9,258 nucleotides of DNA from Azonexus sp. (GTDB lineage Bacteria > Pseudomonadota > Gammaproteobacteria > Burkholderiales > Rhodocyclaceae). Positions 1-6,172 of the stretch are shown one piece after another. The translations under genes and the position numbers were made by a program. Position 1 is the first letter of the stretch; each line of letters begins with the position of its first letter. Below the pieces are notes generated by a model, which worked only from the letters and a program-made list of their open reading frames with translations, was not told the DNA's origin and searched no databases. The stretch is from positions 1-9,258 of the forward strand of contig JAITWU010000062.1 of NCBI GenBank assembly GCA_031285115.1. Reading direction: 5' to 3'.

Positions 1-50
<50 letters not shown>

Positions 51-129
51 AGGAAGAAGCGAGCCGACAGTCATTGGCCGATTGTATAGCGGCCCCTCAA
101 AATCCTCATGCTTTGTCGACTTCGTCCAA

Positions 130-361
130 GGCAATCGCATGAATGACAATCGCCTGAATCGACATAGCCGACAGCGTCCGAAACTCCCCCCTCCCTTGAT
201 GGGAGAGGAGCTGGGGGAGAGGGTGAAGCGATGAAAAGAGCGCTTCCGGTCATTCTCCCCCTCTCCCCAACCCCTCTCCCGCGAGGGGAGAGGGGCTTTG
301 GGCGGTAGCCGGAAACGATTGTTGTCATTGCGCAAATGCCAAAAGCATTCATGCGATTGCC
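130..361. repeat. Possible MITE-like element bounded by 16-bp inverted repeats
   Basis: The 16-mer GGCAATCGCATGAATG at 130-145 recurs as its exact reverse complement at 346-361. Inside the left arm a 15-16 base unit is repeated in tandem (CAATCGCATGAATGA at 132-146, CAATCGCCTGAATCGA at 147-162). A related AATGACAA(CAA)TCG string lies inverted on the right side at about 315-328, so the arms resemble each other imperfectly beyond the 16-mer. The roughly 200-bp interior carries the hairpin repeats. No target-site duplication is evident and no transposase gene is present, so the mobile-element reading is only an inference. Confidence 0.45.
187..295. repeat. C/T-G/A hairpin repeat cluster
   Basis: Several complementary pyrimidine/purine blocks lie together. 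The clearest hairpin pairs 271-280 (CCCCTCTCCC) with 286-295 (GGGAGAGGGG): ten perfect pairs around a GCGAG loop. A second hairpin pairs CTCCC (191-195) with GGGAG (201-205), and the GGGGAGAGGG-type block near 214-223 can pair with the CCCTCTCCCC-type block near 257-269. This composition matches intergenic palindromic repeats found in many proteobacterial genomes. It could affect mRNA stability or termination, but that is not shown here. Confidence 0.7.
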
Positions 362-365
362 CTGA

Positions 366-383
366 GCGCCTCAATTGAGGCGC
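366..383. repeat. Perfect 18-bp palindrome over a stop codon
   Basis: GCGCCTCAATTGAGGCGC is identical to its reverse complement across all 18 bases. It spans the last codons and the TGA stop (373-371) of the minus-strand ATPase gene. As RNA it could fold into a 7-bp stem with an AATT loop, which may help end or stabilise the transcript. No U-run follows on the minus strand, so it is not a standard intrinsic terminator. A dimeric DNA-binding site is an alternative. Confidence 0.65.
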
Positions 384-1708
384 GAAACCTGCCGTGGGAA
401 AGGTTGCGCCGCCTTGATGGATTCCGGCAAGGCGAGCATGGCGGCGGCGGCGGTTTCGCGGTCGGGAAATTCGCCGTAGATGACGCCGACGCGGTCGCGG
501 CCGGAGAGGCTGGAGCGGTAGGCGCGGATTGCGTCCGGGTCGAGCGCTTCGGCGGCGCGGGCGATAAAACCTTCGATCTGGCCGGTGTTGGTGGCGTCGG
601 TGGCGAGCAACTGGATGAAATAGTGCCGGCGCGGGGCGCTTTCGATCCATTCCCGGTATTGCTCCATATGCTTTCTGGTCAATGGCCCGAAGCGCAGGTT
701 GGCCGGGGGCGGCGGCGCTTCGGCAAGACCCGGCAGGCGGGCGGGCGCTGGCTTGGCGGCGGGGTTGCCCGGCGAGTTGTCGTCTGCGCCGCGCAGGCCA
801 ATGGTGAAAGCCAGAATCAGCAAAGTTGCCGCCAACACGCTGCCGCCCAGTATCCACGGCAGGGCGCGGTCGGCCTCCGGTTCGGCGCGGCGCAGGGGAA
901 CGAAATGAGCATCCTCGATGGCGCTGGCGACATCGTCGGCTTCGACCTGCCGACTGCCGCGCGAGTAGGCGGCGAGCAGAGCCTTGTCGGCGAGGATGTT
1001 GATCCGCCGCGACAAGCCTTCGGAAACTTCGGCGATCCGCCGCACGGCGTCCTGGGCAAAGAGGCTCTCGCCGTGATGACCGGCGGTGGCGAGGCGAAAG
1101 TCGAGGTAGCCTGCGACATCGTCGGGCTTGAGCGGCGAGAGGTTGAAGTGCTGGGTGATGCGCTCGCGCAACTGGCGCATATTGTTGGCGGCCAGCCGCT
1201 CGTCGAGTTCCGGCTGGCCGAAAAGGACGATTTGCAGGAGCTTGGTCGATTTCGACTCAAGGTTGGAGAGGAGCCGGATTTCTTCCAGCGAATCGGCTGG
1301 CATGGCGTGGGCTTCGTCGATCAGGACGACGACTTTGCGTCCGGCGGCGTAGCGTTCGATCAGGGTTTCCTGCACCGCCCGCATCAGCGCGTGCGGCGCT
1401 TTGCCTTCCGCCGGGATGCCGAGTTCGTCAGCGATCGCCCCGAGCATGTCGTGGCGCGACAGCGAGGGCGTGGCGATGTAGAGCGCGTCGATGTTTTCCG
1501 GCAGGCGTTCGAGCAGCATCCGGCAGAGCATCGTTTTGCCGCTGCCGACTTCGCCGGTGACCTTGACGATGCCTTCGTCCTGGGTGACGGCGTAGATCAG
1601 CGCATCGAGCGTCGGCCCGCGGTCGGCCCCGGCGAAGAAATAATCAGTATGCGGCGTGATGCGAAAGGGCGGCTCGCGCAGTCCGAAGTGTTCCAGATAC
1701 AGGCTCAT
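371..1708 (-). CDS. ExeA/GspA-like AAA ATPase with C-terminal SPOR-like domain
   Basis: A 445-residue protein whose N-terminal 270 residues form an ExeA/GspA/MshM-type AAA ATPase, the family that powers or licenses assembly of envelope machines through the cell wall. The sequence shows Walker A GEVGSGKT (52-59), Walker B VVVLIDEAH (about 126-134), a sensor-like stretch LLQIVLFGQPEL (157-168) and a basic GLSRRIN segment (231-237). One membrane segment follows (about 284-304), then a proline/alanine-rich linker (about 312-340). The C-terminal 80 residues begin YFIQLLAT and look like a SPOR domain, which binds denuded peptidoglycan. The ATPase should sit in the cytoplasm and the SPOR part in the periplasm. 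The ATG overlaps the upstream TGA as ATGA, and GGAA lies 6 bases ahead of it, so translation is coupled to the response regulator gene. No type II secretion or MSHA pilus gene lies nearby, so the machine it serves is unknown. The ATPase assignment is firm; the SPOR assignment is likely. Confidence 0.88.
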   Translation of the reverse strand: MSLYLEHFGLREPPFRITPHTDYFFAGADRGPTLDALIYAVTQDEGIVKVTGEVGSGKTMLCRMLLERLPENIDALYIATPSLSRHDMLGAIADELGIPAEGKAPHALMRAVQETLIERYAAGRKVVVLIDEAHAMPADSLEEIRLLSNLESKSTKLLQIVLFGQPELDERLAANNMRQLRERITQHFNLSPLKPDDVAGYLDFRLATAGHHGESLFAQDAVRRIAEVSEGLSRRINILADKALLAAYSRGSRQVEADDVASAIEDAHFVPLRRAEPEADRALPWILGGSVLAATLLILAFTIGLRGADDNSPGNPAAKPAPARLPGLAEAPPPPANLRFGPLTRKHMEQYREWIESAPRRHYFIQLLATDATNTGQIEGFIARAAEALDPDAIRAYRSSLSGRDRVGVIYGEFPDRETAAAAMLALPESIKAAQPFPRQVSRLN

Positions 1709-3132
1709 CGGCGGTTCCAGCTTTCCATGCGGTTGTACAGGGTGGTGCGGTTGATGCCGAGACGGCGGGCGGCGCGGCTCATATTACCGCCGGAGAGTTC
1801 AATGGCGGCCTCAATATAGCCGCGTTCCCATGATTCCAGCGTCGCATCGAGCGCCAGATCGCCGGTTTGTTCGAGATGGCGGCGGGCCGCCTGCCGCACT
1901 TGTTCGGGATCGGCGGCGGCGAGACTGCCGGGCGTCGCTGGCGGTTCGGCGTCGCTTGTCTCGAATTCGGCGCGCAGCCGGTCGACGCCGACCGCCTGAC
2001 CAGCATGGCTGGCGATGAGGCGGATGACGATATTGCGCAATTCGCGGACATTGCCGGGAAAAGGATAAGCGAGCCACAGCGCCGCCGCTTCCGGCGTCAG
2101 CGAGAAAGGCGCGAGATGCGCCTTGGCGGCGTAGAGGCGGATGAAATGGTCGAGCAGCAGCAGGCGGTCGGCGCCCATGTCGCGCAGGCTCGGCACGGCG
2201 ATGGAAAAGACCGAGAGGCGATGGTAAAGGTCGGCGCGAAAACGTCCGGCGCGGATTTCTTTCCTCAAATCGCGGTTGGTGGCGGCGATGATGCGGGCGT
2301 TGGAATGGCGCGTCTGGGTTTCGCCGACGCGCTGGTACTCGCCGTTTTCCAGCACGCGCAAGAGTTTGGGCTGCAATTCGAGCGGTAATTCGCCGATTTC
2401 GTCGAGAAACAGCGTGCCGCCGTCGGCCTCCTCGAAATAGCCGGAACGCGCGCCGGAAGCGCCGGTGAACGCGCCACGGGCATGGCCGAACAAGGTCGGC
2501 TCAAGGAGCGAAGGCGAAATCGCGGCGCAGTTGAGGGCGAGAAAAGGCTGGTCGCGGCGGTTGGTCAGGCGATGCAGGTAGTGGCTGGCGACGATGTCCT
2601 TGCCGCTGCCCGATTCGCCCTCGATCAGCACCGGAAAGGCGAGGTTGGCGTACTGGCTCAGTTGCAGGCGCAGGCGCTGCATCGGCAGGCTGTCGCCGAT
2701 CAGGCCGCTGGCCGTTTCGGCAGCGCCTTGGGCAAAACTCAAAACCTGCTGCAATAACGCCAGCAGACGGCCCGGATCGCACGGTTTGCCAATGAAGTCG
2801 ATCGCGCCCAAAGCGCGGGCGTGGCGGGCGTTGTCATCGTCATTCTGGCCGGTCAGAACGAGAATTTTCATTTCCGGCGCCAGCGCCAGCAAATCGCCGA
2901 TCAGGGCAAATCCTTCGTCCGGGCGATGCGGCAGGGGCGGCAGACCGAGGTCGACCAGCGCTAGTTGCGGCGTCCGGCGCAACTGGCTCAAAAGGTTGAG
3001 GGCCTGCGGGCGGGCATGGCTGCTGACCACGTCAAAAGCCGAGGCGAGCGTGAAACTGAGCGATTCGGCAATCAGCGGGTCGTCGTCGACAATCAGCAGC
3101 AGGGGCTTGGCGGCAGGCAAGGCGGCGAGCAT
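1705..3132 (-). CDS. Sigma-54-dependent response regulator (NtrC family)
   Basis: A 475-residue activator with all three NtrC-type domains. The N-terminal receiver (about 11-130) shows the acidic pocket VDDD (15-18), probable phosphoacceptor D61 in ALVDLGL, T94 and K116. The AAA+ domain (about 143-375) shows Walker A GESGSGKD (172-179), the sigma-54 contact loop GAFTGA (220-225), Walker [13 protein letters not shown] (238-249) and FPGNVREL (358-365). The C-terminal Fis-type helix-turn-helix is at about 440-472. It should respond to phosphorylation by a sensor kinase and open sigma-54 promoters, but no kinase is in the window. The frame stays open to an ATG at 3225. I chose ATG 3132 because the receiver begins right after it and because a perfect TATAAT on this strand (3156-3151) predicts transcription starting near 3144. 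The ribosome-binding site there is weak (TCTGGA). No -24/-12 promoter was recognised, so its targets are unknown. I do not assign it to the PEP-CTERM regulators. Confidence 0.88.
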   Translation of the reverse strand: MLAALPAAKPLLLIVDDDPLIAESLSFTLASAFDVVSSHARPQALNLLSQLRRTPQLALVDLGLPPLPHRPDEGFALIGDLLALAPEMKILVLTGQNDDDNARHARALGAIDFIGKPCDPGRLLALLQQVLSFAQGAAETASGLIGDSLPMQRLRLQLSQYANLAFPVLIEGESGSGKDIVASHYLHRLTNRRDQPFLALNCAAISPSLLEPTLFGHARGAFTGASGARSGYFEEADGGTLFLDEIGELPLELQPKLLRVLENGEYQRVGETQTRHSNARIIAATNRDLRKEIRAGRFRADLYHRLSVFSIAVPSLRDMGADRLLLLDHFIRLYAAKAHLAPFSLTPEAAALWLAYPFPGNVRELRNIVIRLIASHAGQAVGVDRLRAEFETSDAEPPATPGSLAAADPEQVRQAARRHLEQTGDLALDATLESWERGYIEAAIELSGGNMSRAARRLGINRTTLYNRMESWNRR

Positions 3133-3150
3133 TCCAGATAAAGTCGCGCG

Positions 3151-3156
3151 ATTATA
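3151..3156 (-). promoter_or_regulatory. Putative -10 element for the response regulator gene
   Basis: On the minus strand this reads TATAAT within GGGGCTATAATCGCG, a perfect consensus -10 hexamer. No good -35 is found 16-18 bases upstream. Transcription would start near 3144, about 12 bases ahead of the ATG at 3132, giving a very short leader. This supports the shorter start of the regulator. Confidence 0.5.
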
Positions 3157-3157
3157 G

Positions 3158-3173
3158 CCCCGCGCCAGCGGGG
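3158..3173. promoter_or_regulatory. Hyphenated palindrome between divergent promoters
   Basis: CCCCGC (3158-3163) and GCGGGG (3168-3173) are exact reverse complements separated by GCCA. The site abuts the minus-strand -10 and covers the places where the -35 regions of both divergent promoters would fall. A dimeric regulator bound here could control both directions at once. The operator role is inferred from position and symmetry, and G/C-only arms can arise by chance in this background. Confidence 0.4.
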
Positions 3174-3183
3174 GCCGGGCATC

Positions 3184-3192
3184 TGCTAGAAT
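3184..3192 (+). promoter_or_regulatory. Putative extended -10 promoter for the 776-residue protein gene
   Basis: TGCTAGAAT matches an extended -10 (TGn plus TAnAAT) with no evident -35. Transcription would start near 3199 and leave a leader of about 40 bases before ATG 3240. The surrounding GCTAGAATCGC closely resembles GCTAAAATCGC ahead of mlaF and GCTATAATCGC on the opposite strand, which supports a shared promoter style in this genome. Confidence 0.55.
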
Positions 3193-3239
3193 CGCCCGCC
3201 CGGTCGCCATCATCGAAGGCGCCAAACCATTGTCCCGAT

Positions 3240-5570
3240 ATGATTGACGTTCAGCTTGCCGATGACTGGCGCATCAATCCGCCGCCGGAGCCATTCGCCA
3301 ATTTCAGTCCGCAGGGCTGGGTGTTGTCGCTGCCGGAAGAAGATGCCGCCCGCCGTTTGCTCGGCGAACTCGCCAAAACGCCCAATGCCCGCCTGCTGTC
3401 GCGGCTCGGCATGATTCTCGCGGTATTGGCCTTGTTGCTGCCACTCAGTCTGTTTGCCGTGCTCGGCAACGGTATTTACGACCTGCTGGTCGGGGAGCCA
3501 TCGTTGCGGCTCATGCTCGTCAGCGGCGGCGCTTTGCTCGCCTATATCGTCCTCGCCATCATCGCCGCTGGTTCACAGCGGCTGTCGCTGCTTTCCCAGG
3601 AGCTTGGCGCGATGGTCGACAACTTCCGCGACATGACCAGCCGCTTTCACCTGCGCCCGGCCCGGATCAAGCGTCTGACCCGCGCCTGGTGCCGCCACCA
3701 CGGGCTTTGGCAGACGCGCCGGGTCGCCATCTGGAATCCGGGGCCGCCACGGGAAAATACGGTTCAGGTTTTCTGGGACATCCTCCTGCCGCTGTTTGAA
3801 GAAATGCTCCCCGACGGCAGCGAACTGACGCTGCATGTCCGCGCCGATGAAATGCCGACTGTCCGCGCCGCGCTCCGCCAACACGCCCGTCTGCGCTTGC
3901 GGGAGTCGGTCAGCCGCTCGACCGTCGGCGCGGCGCTGACGCCGGGCAGCGCGCTGGCCGCCGCCGAGCGGGCCTTGCTTTGCATCATGCGCATCGCCGC
4001 TTTTCCGCGCGACCGGATTGTCGCTTCTCCGCTTGCCGAGGCGGTTGGCCCTTGCTGTTTTTCCGAAAATGCCTTTGCCCGCCTGACGCGCAGTTTTGCA
4101 AGCGACGCCGAACAGGAGGCAGCCCCCCGCTTTCTCGCCCGCTGCCGCAGCGATTACGGTTATCTCGACATGGACGCCGGGCAGATCGAGATCCTGCGTC
4201 TGCCCGAGCCACTCGCGACAGAAACATGGGCCGACGCCAGCGATCTCGCCGCCCGCATGCGCCAGTCTTTGCTCAGCGACCCGCGCCGCTTCCTGCACGA
4301 GGGCGATCCGGCAGCCTTGCTGTGCACCCTCAACGCGCTCGCCGTGCTGCACGATGCCAGCGAGGATGCCCCTTTGCGCCAGAACCTCAAGCGGCAATTG
4401 AAGGCGCTGATCGGCGAGACGCTTCTCTGTCTCGAAGAGCGTGAGAATTACCCGCTGTTTACCCACATCGCCCGTCAGGAATTCACGGCGGGGCCGAATG
4501 GAGTCCAACCCGGAGGCCAACCCGGTGGTCAACTGGCCCGCCTCCTGCCGCGGGTGATCGGCGAAGATGACGCGGCCAGCGCCCTCGGTCGGGAAGTTCT
4601 CGATTTGACCCGCTTCAACGCTTTCGACGCCGCAACCCTGCTTTGTCTCGCGCGGTTGCTTGAAATCTGCGGTTTTTATCCAGCGGCCAGCGCGGTCTGG
4701 TTGAAGCTCAAAAACATCGACCCGCTGCGCGCCGGGATTCATCTCGCCCGGCTCTGCGAACGTCAGGGGCGGGCTGCCGAGGGACTGGCGGGAATTGGCC
4801 GCCTGCTCGCCGACAACCGCCTCGACCAGCGTCCGGAAATCCGCGTCGCCGCGCTGCTCGAAGGCGCTTGGCTGTGTTATTCAGCTACCCCGGAGGCGCT
4901 CGATCAGGGTTGGCTCTGGCTGGACGCCGCCGATGACGAACTCGAACGTCAGCCCGGCGAAGCGCAAAGCCACTGGCGGCTGCACAACTACCGCGCCCTC
5001 TACTTCGACGCTGCCGGTCGCTACGCCGAAGCCATCGCCGAACACCGGCTGGCGCTGAGCATTCCCGGCGTCCGGCTCAAATGGTACAGCGGCTCCCTGA
5101 GCAATCTCGCCTATGTCAGCCGCAAAGCCGCGCTGGCTGCGCCGGGCGAAGTCGGCCAGCGGCTCGGCGCGGCCCTCGAATACGCCGAACTCGCCGTCAA
5201 ACTCAAGCGCCGCATCGCCGACAAGGACGAGTTGCCGGTAGCCCTGCACAACCTCGCGCTCACCCACCTCTGCCGCGCCCTTACCGATAAAGCGGCTACT
5301 GCCACCGCCGCCGCCAGCGCCCGCGCTGCCTGCGCCGAAGGGCTGGCGATTCTCGATGAAATTGAATCAGACAAAAAACGCTTTGCCCTCTGCCTCGAAA
5401 TGGCGCTCGCCGTCGGCCTCTCGGGCGAAGACTGGGCAACGCCCCTGGCCACCGCCTGCGCCGCCTGGCCGAGCGAGCGGGAACAGGTGGTACTGGCGCG
5501 GATGACGCCCGACGAAACCGGCCTCGCCGCGCTTGGCAAAGCCATTCTGGCCTTGGAAATTCTCGATTGA
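3240..5570 (+). CDS. Membrane protein of unknown function with TPR-like C-terminal half
   Basis: A 776-residue protein that I do not recognise as a named family. After about 55 mostly soluble residues come two hydrophobic segments (about 55-76 and 90-110), so it is likely anchored in the inner membrane with both ends on the same side. Residues 120-450 form a helical, arginine-rich region without an enzyme motif I can identify. From about 460 to 720 the protein is alanine- and leucine-rich with repeating amphipathic helices. Stretches such as HNYRALYFDAAGRYAEAIAEHRLAL (about 582-606) look like degenerate TPR units, a fold used for protein contacts. A small in-frame repeat gives PGGQPGGQ (424-431). 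No earlier in-frame start exists back to about 3201 and the next Met is residue 58, so ATG 3240 stands although no good Shine-Dalgarno precedes it. It is transcribed away from the regulator and ATPase genes, which hints at a linked role. A scaffold for an envelope complex is one possibility. Confidence 0.75.
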   Translation: MIDVQLADDWRINPPPEPFANFSPQGWVLSLPEEDAARRLLGELAKTPNARLLSRLGMILAVLALLLPLSLFAVLGNGIYDLLVGEPSLRLMLVSGGALLAYIVLAIIAAGSQRLSLLSQELGAMVDNFRDMTSRFHLRPARIKRLTRAWCRHHGLWQTRRVAIWNPGPPRENTVQVFWDILLPLFEEMLPDGSELTLHVRADEMPTVRAALRQHARLRLRESVSRSTVGAALTPGSALAAAERALLCIMRIAAFPRDRIVASPLAEAVGPCCFSENAFARLTRSFASDAEQEAAPRFLARCRSDYGYLDMDAGQIEILRLPEPLATETWADASDLAARMRQSLLSDPRRFLHEGDPAALLCTLNALAVLHDASEDAPLRQNLKRQLKALIGETLLCLEERENYPLFTHIARQEFTAGPNGVQPGGQPGGQLARLLPRVIGEDDAASALGREVLDLTRFNAFDAATLLCLARLLEICGFYPAASAVWLKLKNIDPLRAGIHLARLCERQGRAAEGLAGIGRLLADNRLDQRPEIRVAALLEGAWLCYSATPEALDQGWLWLDAADDELERQPGEAQSHWRLHNYRALYFDAAGRYAEAIAEHRLALSIPGVRLKWYSGSLSNLAYVSRKAALAAPGEVGQRLGAALEYAELAVKLKRRIADKDELPVALHNLALTHLCRALTDKAATATAAASARAACAEGLAILDEIESDKKRFALCLEMALAVGLSGEDWATPLATACAAWPSEREQVVLARMTPDETGLAALGKAILALEILD
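4505..4528 (+). repeat. Two-copy 12-bp in-frame tandem repeat
   Basis: CCAACCCGGAGG is followed at once by CCAACCCGGTGG, and a partial third copy begins TCAAC. Being a multiple of three, the repeat keeps frame and encodes the Pro-Gly-Gly-Gln units in the 776-residue protein. It probably arose by slippage in a flexible linker. Confidence 0.7.
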
Positions 5571-5577
5571 GGCGAGC

Positions 5578-6099
5578 ATGAAACTGTTTGTCTACGGTTC
5601 CCTCCTCAACCCCGACAGCGCCGGGCGGGCGCTCAAACGGCGGCCCGGGCCGGAGCAATTGACGCCGGTGACGCTGCCCGGCTACCGGCTCATCTGGAAT
5701 TCGATCAGCCGTATTCATAGCGCCACTGCGGGCGAGATCGACGCCAGTTTTCTCAATCTCGCCGCTGCTCCCGGCGTCAGCGCGCCGGGCTGCCTGCTTG
5801 ATATTGACGCTGACGAACTGGCGCGGCTTTGCCAGCGCGAAAAAGGCTATGTCGCGCGCGAGATTGATTGCCTTACCGCCACGGGCGAGGTTGTCGCCGC
5901 CCTTGCTTTTATCGACGAGCGCCCGCCACCGTCCCGTCTGCCGCCGGTTCTCGCTGCTTATCTGGCGAAAATCGAGGCTGGCCTCGCCTTGTTGCCGCCG
6001 GATTTCGCCGTTGCCTGGCGGGCTGCCTTGCCGCCGCCGCAGGCGCTGATCGACGGCGATTATTATTTCGTCGACGGCGCGCAACGCGATAACACCTGA
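5578..6099 (+). CDS. Gamma-glutamylcyclotransferase/AIG2-like family protein
   Basis: A 173-residue protein of the gamma-glutamylcyclotransferase (GGCT/AIG2-like) fold. It opens with MKLFVYGSLL, the family's substrate-binding loop (YGSL at 6-9). It also has a central glutamate in LCQREKGYVARE (E88), placed where the catalytic acid occurs in the LxxxEGY stretch of relatives. Family members release 5-oxoproline from gamma-glutamyl peptides or amines. The real substrate here cannot be read from sequence, and many bacterial members are uncharacterised. The protein is cytoplasmic, with no signal peptide. I chose ATG 5578 over an in-frame ATG at 5533 because the family motif begins right at this Met, GAGG lies 5 bases ahead, and the earlier start would overlap the preceding gene. 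Only 7 bases separate it from that gene, so the two are probably co-transcribed. Confidence 0.8.
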   Translation: MKLFVYGSLLNPDSAGRALKRRPGPEQLTPVTLPGYRLIWNSISRIHSATAGEIDASFLNLAAAPGVSAPGCLLDIDADELARLCQREKGYVAREIDCLTATGEVVAALAFIDERPPPSRLPPVLAAYLAKIEAGLALLPPDFAVAWRAALPPPQALIDGDYYFVDGAQRDNT

Positions 6100-6134
6100 G
6101 CCGCCATGCCGCCGGGAAGCAGCGCCGGGGTTTC

Positions 6135-6143
6135 TGCTAAAAT
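6135..6143 (+). promoter_or_regulatory. Putative extended -10 promoter of the mla operon
   Basis: TGCTAAAAT provides the TG extension and a TAAAAT hexamer (6138-6143) without a recognisable -35. The predicted transcription start is near 6150, at the base of the hairpin that follows. The position in the 73-base gap before mlaF and the likeness to the element at 3184-3192 support it. Confidence 0.6.
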
Positions 6144-6150
6144 CGCCGCT

Positions 6151-6168
6151 CTATTTTTGGGAAAATAG
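6151..6168 (+). promoter_or_regulatory. Leader hairpin displaying a GGG loop before mlaF
   Basis: CTATTTT (6151-6157) pairs perfectly with AAAATAG (6162-6168) around the loop TGGG. The only purine-rich Shine-Dalgarno candidate for mlaF, GGGA (6159-6162), lies in the loop and at its edge. The TTG start follows 4 bases after the stem. If transcription begins near 6150, this hairpin forms the very 5' end of the mRNA. It may protect the message or tune ribosome access; both are inferences, and the A/U-rich stem is weak. Confidence 0.5.
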
Positions 6169-6172
6169 TCTC

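Larger units (their letters stand above)
51..370. other. Intergenic stretch without a supportable gene
   Basis: This is the sequence beyond the stop codon of the minus-strand ATPase gene. The only long open frame (minus, 352 to 71) translates to a proline-, serine-, arginine- and glycine-rich peptide made of read-through of the hairpin repeats, with runs such as PLSPRGRG and PSPPAPLPSREG. Such peptides are usual false predictions over this repeat type. The stretch holds an inverted-repeat-bounded element (130-361), C/T-G/A hairpins inside it, and the left part of a palindrome at 366-383. I see no tRNA, promoter or conserved protein. Confidence 0.75.

Noticed and set aside
187..295. CRISPR array
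   Set aside because: The repeated blocks are palindromic arms of hairpins, not evenly spaced direct repeats with unique spacers, and no cas gene is present.
71..352. 93-codon minus-strand open frame in the first intergenic stretch
   Set aside because: Its peptide is read-through of hairpin repeats (PLSPRGRG, PAPLPSREG). Repeats of this type give false gene calls in many proteobacterial genomes.
404..1819. 471-codon plus-strand open frame opposite the ATPase gene
   Set aside because: It lies fully antisense to a gene with intact Walker motifs. Its translation is Gly/Val/Asp/Ala-rich with no domain, as expected from high-GC shadow frames.
371..3132. PEP-CTERM/exosortase regulatory pair (response regulator plus ATPase)
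   Set aside because: A regulator next to an ExeA-like ATPase recalls that system, but I see no exosortase, PEP-CTERM protein or polysaccharide gene, and the ATPase has a SPOR-like tail not expected there.
3133..3239. Sigma-54 (-24/-12) promoter in the divergent gap
   Set aside because: No TGGC-N8-TGC type element with correct spacing could be found by eye on either strand.
3573..4742. 389-codon minus-strand open frame opposite the 776-residue protein gene
   Set aside because: The composition is typical of an antisense shadow, with no recognisable motif, no ribosome-binding site and no promoter. The sense gene has membrane segments and helical periodicity.
5296..6084. 262-codon minus-strand open frame spanning the end of one gene and the next
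   Set aside because: It is arginine/glycine-rich without a domain, and it is antisense to two plausible plus-strand genes with tight operon spacing.
6100..6150. Intrinsic terminator between the cyclotransferase-like gene and mlaF
   Set aside because: The G/C-rich stretch forms no convincing stem followed by a T-run; the A/T-rich part is better explained by the promoter and leader hairpin.
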